Source of the DNA: Aspidiotus rigidus
Lineage: Eukaryota > Arthropoda > Insecta > Hemiptera > Diaspididae
Reading direction: 5' to 3'
NCBI GenBank assembly: GCA_035079385.1
Contig: JAVHKY010000023.1
Span: forward strand, 6,774,001 to 6,838,000
Length of the DNA: 64,000 nt
Position numbers and translations under genes: made by a program. A model generated the notes under the pieces. The model worked only from the letters and a program-made list of their open reading frames with translations. It ran no database searches and was not told the origin of the DNA. This document shows, piece after piece, positions 1 to 12,634 of the stretch (its first letter is position 1; every line of letters starts with the position of its first letter).

Positions 1-58
1 TAATAATGCTAAGTGTCACAATTTTGAACACAGAGCGGAGTTCTCAACATGAAATTAC

Positions 59-2742
59 CTAATTTCAGTTTAATGTTGACAATTTGAGTATCGTAGGGTT
101 TTTGATTCTTTATGACAACTGGTATTCTGTCCGATTCTTCGTATCTGCAAGAAAGTAAAAGTTAAATTCAGGTGTAATCAAAAACTATGTCATCGAAAAC
201 GATTAAGGTATCGACTACTGCCCAACTCACCCGGGAGCTGATGCTTGAATATAATAAGTTCCATTCATCAACAATCTCCAGTACTCGCCACGGTCTGTGG
301 TTGTCACAATGTGATCGATATTGTCTACTGTTATGGTAGCGTTCGGTACAGCATAACCATCAACGTCTTTGACCACTCCTAAAATTAATTTAAACCGTTT
401 TAAAAGAAATAAAATATAGAAAGTTGACCGGAGGAAGTGATAAGATCGAGTATTAAATAGTATGATAACAATTTCATGAACGAGAAACGTACCACACTCG
501 GGAATCTCATTATCAATAGTAAAAAAAACAACGGTAATCGTGATATTATAGGAAAAACACTTGCGTCTTAATGTAAAAATTTTAAGAAATCGTAAAAAAA
601 ATGAGATAGATCAGGAGATATTTCAGCCCGAGAGTATTACGATGCATAACTTCATTCCAAGCTAAATGTTAAGACAAATTTATACCAAGGTTGAAATAAA
701 TAATAATAATTAAAAAAAAAAAAAGAAGATTTAATGAAATCAAACGGAAACAAGTCCCTTTAGAAAATATGATGAGCAAAGGAAGACCGTAATTTGTTTA
801 GAAATTATTTTAGTGATATTTCCAACGGATGTAAATTAGTTGATATCTCTCTCTCTCTCTTTCTTCTGATAAATAATATAATCAAGACAAATTTGAATCA
901 TCGGAATGTTTAACCATACCTTTAACTCCGAGATGAACATTTTCCATGTACGCCAATAACGACTCTTTATTATCCATCCAAAATTTGGGTAGCTCATCGT
1001 GTCGAGGGTATTTGCAACAACTCAATTCTAACGTTATTTCGAGACAATTCGAGTGAAAATAATTATAATCTTGCATTCCTCCTGCAATAGATAACAAGTA
1101 TTACTCCAATTCAATCGAGCAAGTGTACTGTGGTTTGTCACTTCTAAATTGGTGTTGTCGCGATTTTCCCTGAAGATAACTGATTTACTACAGCACAAAA
1201 TATTTTGAGACTAGTTTTTAGTCGTGAATGAAGCTCAGGAAAATACAGCTAACCGATTTACACGACTAATTTTACTTGTTAATGTTCATTGTTATTCCGG
1301 ACGCAAGTTCTAACGTTCCCTACGGGTTTTTCAAAACGTTTCACGAACAGTGGACTAATTAGCCGTATTTTCCTGAACTTCAAGAATAAATTTCACAAGT
1401 TTCGATAAAATTTGTGCATTATTCGATGTGTTATATTGCGTCCAAAGTCGCAATTTGCAACAACATATGTGTTTTCTTTGTGTAAGTGTTCAGGTAGAGC
1501 TCCTTCTTGAGCTAAATTAAACGTAAAATCTTTGTTTTCAGTATAAGTTCAAGCTTCGAGCTGAAATAGCTCTCGATACGACATCACTTACCTACCAATT
1601 CGTACCAGCTAGCACCGTTTGTAATACCTTTCGGAAAATGGTCTCCACACCTATCTCCGTCCTTCATTTCAGGATTGTTTTGAGAATATGATAAAGCTAA
1701 AAATTGGAACAAACGATCATCTGGAGATTGCTTTATCAGATGGTTGGCAACCGTATTGCTAAAAAAAAAAAAGTAACGGGGACATGAGCTCAATACACCA
1801 CATGATGAAAACGTCTTTCTAAAATAACTTCATTTTTCAACAAATTAGTTTTCATAGGATTGCGTTTTCACAGTACTTACTTCCTTCTGAACTAGCTGCA
1901 TGAAAATATAAATGAATTCGAACAATATTGAGTAAAATTTGATTTGAAATCATAGAAAATTAATGAATAAAGTTACTAAACACTTACTTTGATCTATCAT
2001 AAGGGTAACTGGCTACTATTGCACCTCCATGCAAGTTAGCAGAGAGAACCCATGGGTTGCCACTAATCCAGTTCATCATAGCTAACGTTTCTGGCTGACG
2101 ATTTCTCAGATACGCTGGGGTATTGGTATGATTTTCAAATTTATCCGGAAAATCTCGATTCAAATCAACTCGATTTGCATTCACTCGACCAGAAGGCGAC
2201 CTACTAGATTCGCACGAACCCTCCTGGAAAGAATGGTGTATAAAATGATAGAAGCTAGTAGGATTAGTTACCAAACGTCATTAAGTCAGAGGACTCACTT
2301 TTGAAACAGCAAATCCATCCGGGTTCATGGAGGGCATGATAAATATATCCGTATCATTAACGAGCCTTTCAATTCGCGGAATTCGACGTTCGTAATTGTG
2401 CACCAGATAAGAAATCAGATAAACAGCCATCGCATAACCGATTGTCTCATCACCGTGCATATTGGCGACATATTTGAACATCGGTTTACCGAGAGTACGT
2501 TCGCTCTTGACATCCGTGCTTATTTCAACAACCCACAAGTTTCTTCCCTGAACAGATTTTCCGACTGAATGAAGTTTAACGAAATCGGTATGTTGTGCTT
2601 CGATGTCGCGAAGAAAATTTGTTAACTCGACATAGTTCAAATACTTTGGATCATTGAGAAACTCTTCGTATTCATTGACAACTGAGTAAGCGGTGACGAC
2701 GTAAATTAAATAAAATATGAGAAACAATTTCAAATACTTCAT
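59..2742 (-). CDS. Secreted M14 metallocarboxypeptidase, N/E subfamily (CPD/CPM/CPE-like), 3' end outside window
   Basis: Six coding exons fit with consistent phases: 2299-2742, 1988-2223, 1592-1758, 920-1081, 231-378 and 59-144. The last ends at a GT donor, so the gene continues left of the window. The ATG at 2742 opens an 18-20 residue hydrophobic signal peptide. The peptidase domain has all expected M14 residues: zinc ligands His and Glu in NMHGDE, the third His in NLHGG, the substrate-binding DLNRDFPD, the GGMQDYNY tyrosine and the catalytic Glu in [10 protein letters not shown]. Exons 5-6 encode the transthyretin-like domain typical of the N/E subfamily ([15 protein letters not shown]). 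It should remove C-terminal Lys or Arg from peptides in the secretory pathway or outside the cell. Whether it is a single-domain CPM/CPE-type or a multi-domain CPD-type enzyme depends on exons beyond position 1. Confidence 0.9.
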
Positions 2743-4328
2743 ATTGATACAATATTATTACGACAATTGGCGTCAACATGGAAACACTTATTGCTCCATT
2801 GGAACACAACCACAACTGAGCAAGCGAGCAGACGAACTTTTGAATAATCGAAACCTGAGAGTACTTGGAGTAACCAGATGAAAAGTCACTAAGTCAGTGT
2901 CAGACTTTCAGATGACGTTTATCAACTACAGGGTTAAAGAAGGACTGTTCAAAATTTTCACGTACCTCTAATAAAGCTTGCAGCTGAGAAGACTGCGGTC
3001 AGAGCCAGAATCAGGAACGGTTCGTTGTCGTCTCGTTGGTGCGCCACAATCGCCGCACAGGTTCTCCAGCAGCTTAGCGTTCTGCGTTGAAACGCTCCTA
3101 GCGGAGATTACATCAACTGACACAACTCTAGTTCGTGTCAATACCTCTTCTAGACATTTTCATTCCTCTATGTGATAAGTAATTTACTATTGTTATCACT
3201 GTTTACAATTTTTTTTTTCTTCAAAATCGAAAGAAAACATTAATTTTTCACCACTTTTAAACTTACATTATTATAAAGAAATCGATTTGAAAGAACCTAA
3301 TTGAATAGAAGTTATTACAATCTTTATTTACGAATTTTTATTAACGGATAATGTTCGATTTGTAGTTCGGTTTGGAGAAGTTCGTGTGCCAGTTGACAAA
3401 ATGTAAGTACTCAAGTTACGTTATCGTGTATCATTTCGGTACATTAATTTAGAGCACATACTACCACGAGTTAATTGGCAGGATGATAAGCGTACTTCTT
3501 AACAGCGTCCAATTTATTAATCTTATGACTTATTTACCAAGAAGTATCTCCTAACAACATAAGACAGTACATTCCAATCTTGCTAGTATACCCTAGTAAT
3601 TTGAAAATGGGATTTGTTTATTCTTTACCCGTAAAATTCGATTAGATTGTAGTTGAGTGCAGTTTATATTTATATTATCCTTTTGTACTTTGACATTCCA
3701 TAAAATATAGCTACTCTCTAGCGTACAAGAGTAAATGTGTTTAGTTGGGTATTGAAGAATCGGTGATACCGGAACACAAAATGGGGAAAAATAAACATCG
3801 AGTACGTCGGTTGATGCGTGTTATGATAATTCTGAGATTCAGTGATATAATCCCATCTTTACCGGTGCATGGTATAGTTCTTATATCTCACTGATTGAAT
3901 AAGAATCGTGAATCAGATCAACGTTTTGTGGGCTTGTGTAGTCGGAATATTTTCGGAAAAACTTTACCACGAAGTAAATGCTGTGTTAGGCCTATGCCAT
4001 ACTCGAAGAATGTACGAATTCTCGTTTTTGTTATAAAAATACCTGAAGAATGTTTCAGGCTAGAGATCTAATGACCACCTGAATAGTATGATTTCGTCTC
4101 TCCATTATTGCGGATTATGCAAGCCGCATTTTAGCTTGTAAAAGCTTATGAACCGCGATACTCAAAAAGGTTCATCCGTAACCGTATTTTCCTTTGAAAA
4201 ATAACATGGTAGTGAATGATAATAAAGAGCAAGCAAGATAGAATGAAAGCAAAATATATCTATCTCTTCTAAGGGAGAAATTCAAAAAGAAGTCATTCAT
4301 TAAAGTTTAATTTTCTCATCTTGGATTT
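2743..4328. other. Intergenic region upstream of the carboxypeptidase gene
   Basis: AT-rich sequence without a recognisable gene. The first few hundred bases left of the start codon presumably hold the carboxypeptidase promoter and 5' UTR. A 65-codon open frame at 2978-3175 has no recognisable content. Confidence 0.5.
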
Positions 4329-4458
4329 ACAGTCTGTGAGCGATTAGTTGGCGACTGTTCGGAATGTGTTTCCTTTCGCACTGCCCACTTACGCACACAT
4401 GTCGATGTTGCTGTGGGAACTCCGTGCACTAACCGCCTACTAATCGCTCACGGACTGT
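4329..4458. repeat. 130-bp MITE-like element with terminal inverted repeats
   Basis: The ends are imperfect inverted copies of about 22 bp (left ACAGTCTGTGAGCGATTAGT, right its complement with CCG in place of CTG). The interior is not coding. I see no clear target-site duplication, so the superfamily is undetermined. Confidence 0.65.
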
Positions 4459-4689
4459 CCTAGTGACAAAGAGTAGCGTGGACAAAAAAATCTTACATAT
4501 AATTTCTTTCTAATGTGACTGGACTAGCTGGGAGATTCATACAGAAACTTAAGTAAGTCACGCTTTGTCTTACGTCGTCGTCGTGCAGAAAGGTCAGGTA
4601 TACAGGAGCCTGTCTAGATACTGAGATCAATCGTTTGCGCTACGATTGTGCTTGACCGTGCTGTTGATTTCATTCCATATATTCCCAAT

Positions 4690-5245
4690 GATCAAAATTT
4701 GCTACAAGAAAAATTCTCAAATGAATTGAAAATAGAGTCATTGGCAAGGAGGTAGGTGGGGGAGGAGATGAAAGAAACAACGGGTCGCATCGGGGTATTG
4801 TTCTTATGCACTTTGTGCAGCCCGTAGTGAAGGGGGGGGGCGTGGGGTTAGGAACAAGCAGGGCTTTTTTCATAGCAGGAGTTTTCACTACTGTTGATGA
4901 CACTCCTAACTTCTTTAACGTGCTTAGGGAAGCTGAAATCCTCACTCTCTTTAGCACAACACTGCTGGGAGACTTCATGAAATAGGCGAATATCTCCATC
5001 ACCACAACAGCGTTGTCCTTGTCAGGCTTAGTGACGATTAAATCTCCCTCTTTAATCTCTCTCTTTAAACCTTGAATCACTCCTTTCAATTGATTACTCA
5101 TGCAAGAGACGGGGTTATTGCGGACTAATTCGGCACAAACTTTCTGGGTATTAAAACCAAGGTTTCATCCTTCTTGAGGGAGGTAGACTGAATTTCAAAC
5201 CTTTCTCAAGGAGGGCTGTTTCATCACTATTAAACACTACCTGAC
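4690..5245 (-). pseudogene. Penelope-like element reverse transcriptase fragment, frameshifted
   Basis: Translation of the minus strand gives several Penelope-like element hallmarks in order but in different frames. An ALLEKGLKFSLPP segment near 5200 is followed by TKPDKDNAVVVM near 5030. In another frame YGLHKVHK then [18 protein letters not shown] appear near 4830-4740. Stops and frame changes show it is dead. No GIY-YIG endonuclease part is visible and the fragment ends abruptly near 4690. Confidence 0.75.
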
Positions 5246-5271
5246 TACCATAATGTAATCTATTTGATTTT

Positions 5272-5870
5272 TTATCCGGTCACCTGGGCTGCGTCATGTA
5301 TGTGGTGCTGAAACCATGTGTTACAAATGACCATGTCATTCTTCTCGGAAAATTCAATAAGTCTTGCACCTCTTTCATTTTGGGAGCCCATTCCAAAAGG
5401 TCTTACGGTGTTACTGCTGTTCTTGACTCTCCCCACTCTTGCATTGTTGTCTCCTATTACAAAAGTAAGGTTGGATCTTCCTATCTTCTTGATTGCTTTT
5501 TCGATGGCTTCATATATTTTCTCGACTTCTTCGTCATCGCTTTCACCGTTCGGCGCATAAACCTGTATTACTGTGATTGGCTTGGTTTTTGCTTTGATAT
5601 GCATTGCGATTACTCGCTCCGAACACGGCATGGCACTATTTCGTCTATCATTGCACACATTCGTGTTTGTCACCTCCTGAATAGATGAGTTCGTATTCAT
5701 CTTTAATTATCCGGTCTCTTACGCACCAATCTAACCTCACTTAGTCCAAGTATGTCCAGCCTTAATTTTTTGGCTTCTACGATTACATTGTCCAGCTTTC
5801 CGGTTTGATATAAACTTCTAACATTCCAAGTTCCAATACTGATTTTATCGACATTTTGCCGCCCTGCGTA
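5272..5870 (-). pseudogene. Non-LTR retrotransposon APE-type endonuclease fragment
   Basis: The N-terminal endonuclease motif IGTWNVRSLYQTGKLDN lies at about 5850-5800 and continues through LDILGLSEVR. After stops and a frame change it resumes as SERVIAMHIKAKTKPITVIQ, QVYAPNGESDDEE, FVIGDNNARVG and NERGARLIEFSEKNDMVICN, ending near WFQHH at 5290. These are the conserved blocks of the endonuclease often annotated in animals as craniofacial development protein 2-like, derived from a LINE. The GDxN aspartate is kept, but the frame is broken and the RT part is missing. Confidence 0.8.
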
Positions 5871-7362
5871 TTCTCAGCACCCCATTCGATGTCACGGGCG
5901 GCTTGTGAATAACCTGACGGAAACTTGGGGCCTTTGGATTTAATGTTGTACTTGAAATATTCCAAAGTAGACTTATACTAGTTTAAGAACAGGGCTACAA
6001 GAAGGTGGTACTCCCAGATCAAGCAAAGGAAGCATGAAAAAGACGAATGAATCATGATCTTCATTTATTTGGCTACGCCAGAATATTTAAAAAAAAATAG
6101 TCTTCTCTATCGTGACCAAAAATAGAAGATAAAAGATCTATCATAAAAAATTAATTTACTTCTTCGAGCGGACTGTTATGAGTCTTTTCCAATTGCTACC
6201 CTTACAGTTGTTAATAATTTTGATTCTAAGAAAAATAGAGAGAAAAAAACTATTACGGATCGGATACAAATTACGTCGTTTCTTCTTTTTTTACTATCCT
6301 GCATTATGAATCATAATTTTCGGTGTTTGGTAATTCATATTATGTATTTCGAATTTAACGACTGCATATTTGAAAAGTGATGCGCGTTCGCGTACGTAAT
6401 AAACAAAAATTGTTTGTGACATTTCAATCAGCAATAGTTATTCATACGTTTGAATCATTTAAAATTTCCTCTCGACAAATTATATTGGAAATGCGAAAGA
6501 ATAAAAGGACAAGAACATCTGTTGTCGAACGTTAGTTACTTGGTTGATTTTATTATTATTATTATTATTATTATACTTTTTTTTTTTTCTTTTTGGTTTT
6601 TCCAATAGCACGCTGAATAGAGAACACTTTTCTCCCACTACATAAATCTGCACACTTATGTGTGTACTCGTTGTATGTCGTGCTGTTCGAGTATACGTTA
6701 AGTTCACTCTACTATATTTGTTTTAAGACAACTTCCGTGCTCGCAACTTGTGTCGATTTCCCAAACTCTCGCATAGATTTTACGCTAACCGTATAACTTT
6801 TTTATATCAAATTATGTGATTGGTTGTCGTTAAATTAATGTGGATTTGACAGGTAATTTCGAAATTGACGTGATGAAAATACTCGCGTTCAGTTTGACCA
6901 TACGTCGCAAATTATATTGTTTAATTTTTTTTTTTTTTTAATTTAAGGAAAGTCGAGGAATTGAAAAATTGATTCTAAAATTTATGGTGGCTCATAAAAA
7001 TTATCTCGAACTTTTTTCTTTCGGTTTTTCTGTTTTAAAATAATGGTTTAAATACCAGTGTAGAGTATTAATGTGCTTAGAATGAGGACTTTGACTTTTG
7101 TGAGAACGATAAACCTTGTCCTACTTTTAAAACTTTACTTTACGGAACTGTCTTTTCTATTGATGAAATTATCTCTCAAATTGACTTGTCCATATTTGAT
7201 AAAAGTTTTGAAATCGTAGCCCGAACCGTCTGGTTTAAACCTCATTTTCAGTACTGTAGAAAAGATATCTACGCCGCCACTTTTTTCACGATTATTGTCA
7301 CTTCCATTACAGGTGTCGAACATATTACTATTCCACAAGACACCTGTGGTATTTAATTTATT
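5871..7362. other. Intergenic region with an (ATT)n microsatellite; upstream region of CAMKMT
   Basis: AT-rich sequence without a recognisable gene. A run of about nine TTA/ATT triplets followed by a T tract occupies 6548-6590. The 200 bases before 7363 must hold the CAMKMT promoter. Confidence 0.5.
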
Positions 7363-8229
7363 ATGAAGAAATCAAATCACGATGCGAAAAGACGCTGGAA
7401 TGTTCTATTCGACGCACTCAACATTAAGAAGGAAAGAAATTTGACGAAGCAACAAAATTCAATTAGTAATTATCGATGTTCCTTTAACCTGTTCAGTATC
7501 CGTCCTCTACCCCAAGATGCTGCATGGCACCTTTATACTTTGACCAGCGGTACACCGCTCAGCGTTGAAATTCCTCTGCCGTCGCGTAGATTTTCCTTTC
7601 AAGACTTGACCGGATTCAACAATACGGGAAACGTTCGCATATGGCCGTCCGAAGAGATACTCGCTTATATGGTGTTAAAGTACGGTACTTTTTTCGAAAA
7701 TAAATCCGTCCTCGAAGTCGGAGGTGGAATGAGTTGTCTAGCCGGAGTTCTTCTAGCTCAACACGTTCGCTGTCAAATGGTTCACCTTACCGATGGTAAC
7801 GAAAAGGCTGTCGCGAACGTACGTAAAATTGTCAAGAGGAATAAGTCGGCATTTCGGTGCTTTGTCAGCTGCGACGTTCTAATTTGGAGCGAATACGCCG
7901 ACCACGCTGCCTCGTACGATGCGATTCTGGCGGCCGATTGCTTATTCTTCGACGACAGCCGGACGGATTTGATCCGTCTGATGGCGAAATTACTCAAACC
8001 GAATGGATTTGTACTGATAGCGGCACCCAGACGTGGCGATACGTTGACCATTTTCGTGAATAAGATACGTGCCTTCGGATTTCAGTGCTCCGTTCATAAT
8101 TATTACGACGAGCACGTGTGGTCGCAGCACACAAAATTGAAACTAGAGCAAGATTACGTAGAAGATACTCAGTACCCTTTATTTTTGGTTTTGGAGAAAA
8201 GTGCATGTACACCAGAAAGTTCGTTATAG
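7363..8229 (+). CDS. CAMKMT: Calmodulin-lysine N-methyltransferase
   Basis: A single uninterrupted 288-residue frame with an ATG start. It matches the family throughout: FSFQDLTGFNNTGNVRIWPSEE (residues about 77-98), the SAM-binding motif I VLEVGGGMSCLAG (116-128), LTDGNEKAV (142-150), AADCLFFDD (190-198), APRRGDT (about 221) and YDEHVWSQHTKLK. The known enzyme trimethylates a lysine of calmodulin using S-adenosylmethionine. The length fits the family (human about 323), with a shorter N-terminus. Every other host gene here is split by many introns, so an intronless copy may be a retrogene or a gene that lost its introns. It is intact, with no stops or missing motifs. Confidence 0.95.
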   Translation: MKKSNHDAKRRWNVLFDALNIKKERNLTKQQNSISNYRCSFNLFSIRPLPQDAAWHLYTLTSGTPLSVEIPLPSRRFSFQDLTGFNNTGNVRIWPSEEILAYMVLKYGTFFENKSVLEVGGGMSCLAGVLLAQHVRCQMVHLTDGNEKAVANVRKIVKRNKSAFRCFVSCDVLIWSEYADHAASYDAILAADCLFFDDSRTDLIRLMAKLLKPNGFVLIAAPRRGDTLTIFVNKIRAFGFQCSVHNYYDEHVWSQHTKLKLEQDYVEDTQYPLFLVLEKSACTPESSL

Positions 8230-9618
8230 ACCCGATGCAGTGTATTCATCATTCATTCCTATTGAACCTTATTTTAATCTCTGATTACTTTAAATTGTTA
8301 CTGTTTTATACGATACGCCTGCGTAGGTGTGAGTTCAATTGTCGAAGGAATGTAGGTTATAAATTAGTTGCCCGGTTGGAAAGGAAAAATCTATTGTGAC
8401 AACCGTTCGTCGGTTATTTACATTAGATTTGAGTTACTCCGCACGATTTTCTGGCCCCATTGTGATACCAATGATTCTGTGCTTCTTCATCAATGGAGAG
8501 GACAGAAAGAAAAATGTGAAAGAAGTCATTGTTTTGAGCTATGGGGAAGATGATTTTGAGAATATGGACGATGTTGTCCACTGTCTCGAGAGTATACTAT
8601 AGTATGAAAAGCTGGTAGTGCATCCCTTAGGATCCATTGGACTCTAGTATCGTCTTTCATTGAGTTGCGTTATTCGTTGAAGAGGTTCTTTTTGACTAAT
8701 TTTATTCTAAATTGACTACTACTACGATTATCAAGTTCGTTTCGTTTCTAAATTTATCCATGGCGAGTGTGGGTGAGATTTCTGCCTCTTTAGAAAGATG
8801 GAAACCAGTTCAGGTCCGTAGCTGGAGTCAAATTGAGTGGAGGCTCCTTGAAATCTTGGAGGGCCGAACTCCCCTCACCTTCTTTTTTTATTGTTCAACT
8901 CATCAGAATTGTTTTTTGGGATTGTAGTTTTTGATAAGGCAGGTGATGACCAACTTTCCGTCTTCCACGCCAGGTCTTTGGCTAATAAATTTTATATACA
9001 TAAAAGTAAGTTTCATGAGATATGTACCAGTAATCTCTTGAAAGCACTCTAGCCTATTTTGGAATTCTTGGTCGTGTGTGTGCAAAATCTGTGAACGTCG
9101 GAATTTAATTTTAGTGTCGATAATTGCCAAGGTGGACACATTTCTCGCCTGAAATTCAACGCAAATCTCTGTTTTTGCTCGTTAATCAACTCAATTCTCT
9201 GTAGGAAAAAATTATTCATGATTGAGAGCGCCGATTTTGCAGTGAAGACAGAAACTTAATCCAATATTGACGATATTTGATTAAATATAAATTTGTAGCC
9301 CAAAGTCGAAGTACGAAAGTTGTTTTAAGGGAGCTCGAACAATTGAATGCTCAACACAACTACCTTCGAACTAGAGAGCGCTAGTATCGCGCACAACGAA
9401 AAGGGGGCAATAGATGGGTAGTGCAAGTTAATTTGATCCAAATCGGTTTTCTCGAGAGAAGACGACTTTTAAAAAATTTCAAGCTCTACTAACTTCGTTA
9501 TTTTACTTTTGCTCCTAAATTGCTTTGTTTTCAAGTTTTTTGGAAATTACTCAATTCAAACCGGGTGGCTGCTGCGGGGAAAAAATCATAAGATGTATCG
9601 AAACTAAGCCCGTATTAG
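8230..9618. other. Intergenic region downstream of CAMKMT
   Basis: The first part is presumably the CAMKMT 3' UTR. Short open frames at 8396-8602 and 8712-8927 have no recognisable motif and look like chance. No RNA gene or element ends seen. Confidence 0.45.
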
Positions 9619-10828
9619 CAGGGTCCCAATTGTACAGGAAAACCCGTCCGCTCGATGTGGCTGTTAAAAGCAATTTCATGATTGATTACTGTTCTACATA
9701 CTCAGACAAACAAATATAGCCTGTAGGCCTATTTTTCTCATTCCCCGGTTTTGTAAGTTCCACCCCCCCAAATCTAAAAAGCTCGTTTACCTCGAGAAAT
9801 ATTGACTTTTTAAGAAAAGTTTTCAAACAAAAGTTGTTCCATTATGTCTCCTCTACAACTTTACTCCTTATGAAAATTTCATTTCGAACGATCCACGCGT
9901 TTCAAATTTGAAAAACCATGGTAAAAGAAAACAAAGAATCACGTTTTTTTACATTTTTAATGAGAAATTTCAAACATACAGTCAAATATATGATTACAAA
10001 AAAGGTTTAGAATTCAGTTTTCTTTCAAATGAGTGTCAAGAAGACTTCATCCCACCCCTCCTTCATTTCAAAAGCTCAATACCGCCCCTCCTGTTGGTCA
10101 AAATCGAGGTTTTGAATTATTGTAATATGTCTAAACTCCAGCCTAATATGTTACCCTTCTGAGCTGATGATGTAAAATCTGAACAGGAAGTTGAAAATTA
10201 ATTTCAATTGATCTCCTTTGAGCTAGAACTTGTAATTTCTGTAGGCAGGTATTTTTTCAAGGAATTTCTAAATTTAAGGTAGAAAGGTGAAGTGAACAAT
10301 CATGATGAATTGAAATAGAGCAGCTTTTGTTGAAAATTTATCATTAGTCAAATGTTTGCGAGGTAAGAGGAGGGGCGGGGGTGGAGCTTTTGAAATGAGG
10401 GAGGGGTGGGGTGAAGTCGTCTCGTCTTGATACTCATTCGAAAGGAAACTGAATTCTAAACATTTTTTGTAATCATATATTTGACTAGATATGTTTGAAA
10501 GATGTAAAAAAAACGTGATTCTTTGTTTCTTTCACCATGTTTTTTCAAATTTGAAGCGCGAGGATTGCTCAAAACGAAATCTTCATAGGAAGTAAAGTTG
10601 TAGAGAAGACATAATGGAACAACTTTTGTTTGAAAACTTTTTTTTAAAAAGTCAATATTTCTCGAGATAAACGAGCTTCTTAGATTTGGGGAGGTGGTAC
10701 CCTGGAAAGCAGGGAGTGAAAAAATAGGCATACAGGCTATATTTTTTCGCCCGAGTATGTAGAACAATAATAAATCATGAAATTGCTTTTAACAGCCACA
10801 TCGAGAGGATTTATAATTAGGACCCTAC
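9619..10828. repeat. 1.2-kb imperfect inverted repeat (foldback-like)
   Basis: The left arm is about 9619-10100 and the right arm about 10355-10828, its reverse complement with scattered mismatches and short indels. Matching landmarks are the CTCGATGTGGCTGTTAAAAG block (left 9652, right complement near 10800), the CTCGAGAAATATTGACTTTT block (left 9791, right near 10670) and the AACAAAAGTTGTTCCATTAT block. The central 250 bases are not repeated. No coding content. Either a foldback transposon or an inverted duplication of a dispersed repeat. Confidence 0.8.
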
Positions 10829-12104
10829 TATATATGAGAGACAAATGAGAAAGAGAGACTTTCTGACAGAGCCAAATGAATAAAGGTCATATTTCATGTC
10901 TACTAGTAAGTGATCTCATTTATATTTCAAGGTCACTACGCCTGCTTTGTGATGAAATTGTAGGCCATAGCCTAGCTAGAGTAAGAGGGGCTCACTCGCG
11001 TTGGATTTACGCAGGCGTGGTGAAGTGTAAGTTAAGCTACATTAGTGACGTCATTAGCTCGTGATGGGATAAACATCTGTTAAAGGTGCCTGTGACGTCA
11101 TCAGGACATCTTAGGCTCTCTCTTCTATTCTCGAGATCACTCACATCGCTGTAAGCCTCCTAGCAGTCCTCCATATACTAGGCCTAATAGTGATACTGCT
11201 CAAAGGTTTCCGGGCCACGACTGATGGCGTCATACTTGCGGATTTTAGAATCGGGGTTTTTCACCCCTGCTTCCGACCTTAGGAACTATTATCGATTCTT
11301 GATTGTTTTGGCACGACTTTCAGTATTCTAACAAACTTGGAGCAATCGAAAGCGGAACAGTCCCCCGGACTTCTTCTAATCGAAGTAACCGTCATGTAGA
11401 AATCATTCTATGGGGCCTCTACACTGTACATAATCAGACAGGCTTCTATCACGATTTTGTTGCTATGACTTCTTCAAAAATTTTGACCTACTACGTCATA
11501 TATCTTTCTTTATACTAGACTCGACATACAGGTTTTTCACTTGCAACATGAGAAAATTTTGACGTTCACTACTTCATAAGTTAGCCAACAGTGGACCAAG
11601 GTAAACTAGATTCAGCTCTTTAGCCCAACATACTCTCAATATGAGCCCGTGAGCCACTCATCTCCACAAACAATATACAGACTTATTTAGTGAGCCCAAC
11701 ATACACAGGGATACGTTCCTATGACGTCATCATGACCGAAATAGACGTGGCAAAAGTCAGTATATATTATCGATACAATCAATTCAATATGATCGTTAGA
11801 ATCGATTTATTATAACAAGGTGTGGCCCAAAATTACAAGGGGAGGGGTAGGCGAATGAACTCAAAACTGGGGAGGACGTCAGCTAATTAGCCTCGAAGAT
11901 GAATCAAGTATATAAAATGTTACACTACGTATCTCTGAAGGAGAAATTTTTAGCTTCTGCCTCAAGTTTCTATTTCGCTTGGCGTTTTTATTTTTTTTAA
12001 TGGAGGGGCAAGAATTGCAAAAAAAAATGAGACTTAACGATCTCTTGTTTTGCACCGCAATTTGACAGTTTTCGCTATTTTTTGATCTACCCTGCTTCCT
12101 GATC
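10829..12104. other. Repeat-like non-coding region with TGACGTCA motifs
   Basis: Several copies of the palindrome TGACGTCA (near 11047, 11092 and 11720) sit in AT-rich sequence that resembles the repeats around 15.6-19 kb and 40-40.8 kb. No gene recognised. Confidence 0.5.
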
Positions 12105-12290
12105 TACAATACTTGATAGAGAATTCCTCCAAGTCCTCCACCTATTTTTTTTTAGATATTAGACTCTCCTACATCGCTTGATGGTCGGAATTCTTCCAAT
12201 GTCCTCTACCTCCTTATTTATAGCTCGAGTCAAAATTCTTCAAGTCCCGTTCCTCATTCATTGAGCTCGAGAGTCAGAATCTTGATTGGT
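12105..12290 (-). repeat. Degenerate minisatellite related to that at 14656-14767
   Basis: Units containing an AATTCTTCCAATGTCCTC-type block followed by a GAGCTCGAGAGTCA-type block repeat with variation. Read on the minus strand they match the 45-bp unit at 14656-14767 (CTCGAGCTAT, then GATAGGAGG, then ACTTGGAAAAATTTTGAC). Confidence 0.55.
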
Positions 12291-12634
12291 TCGTGAAAAA
12301 ATTACGGTTATTTATATGCCGATAAAATTATAGAAGAAGCAATTTTATCTGTCGAAAATAAATAATAAATCTGAAGTTTCGATTCTACTCTAGACCGTAA
12401 ATTCGAAAATTGATCATAACTAGAGACCGGATTTCTCGGCACGGAAACGTGTGACTTTCGACACTGAAATTCACAAATTCGGCAATATTCGGTATTGAAA
12501 AAAAAAAAACGCGTTTTTGAGTACATTTTCTCGTTTTCGATGAAAATTATTCAATTTTCGACCGAAATTTCCTTATTTTACACCAGAAATATCAAATTTG
12601 AAAGTCGAAATTTATCATTACTGCCATACTTGAG

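Noticed and set aside
5296..5688. 130-codon plus-strand frame
   Set aside because: It is the antisense shadow of the LINE endonuclease fragment.
7135..7338. Possible divergent gene upstream of CAMKMT (67-codon minus-strand frame)
   Set aside because: It ends 24 bp from the CAMKMT start, has no recognisable motif, and no splice partners were found.
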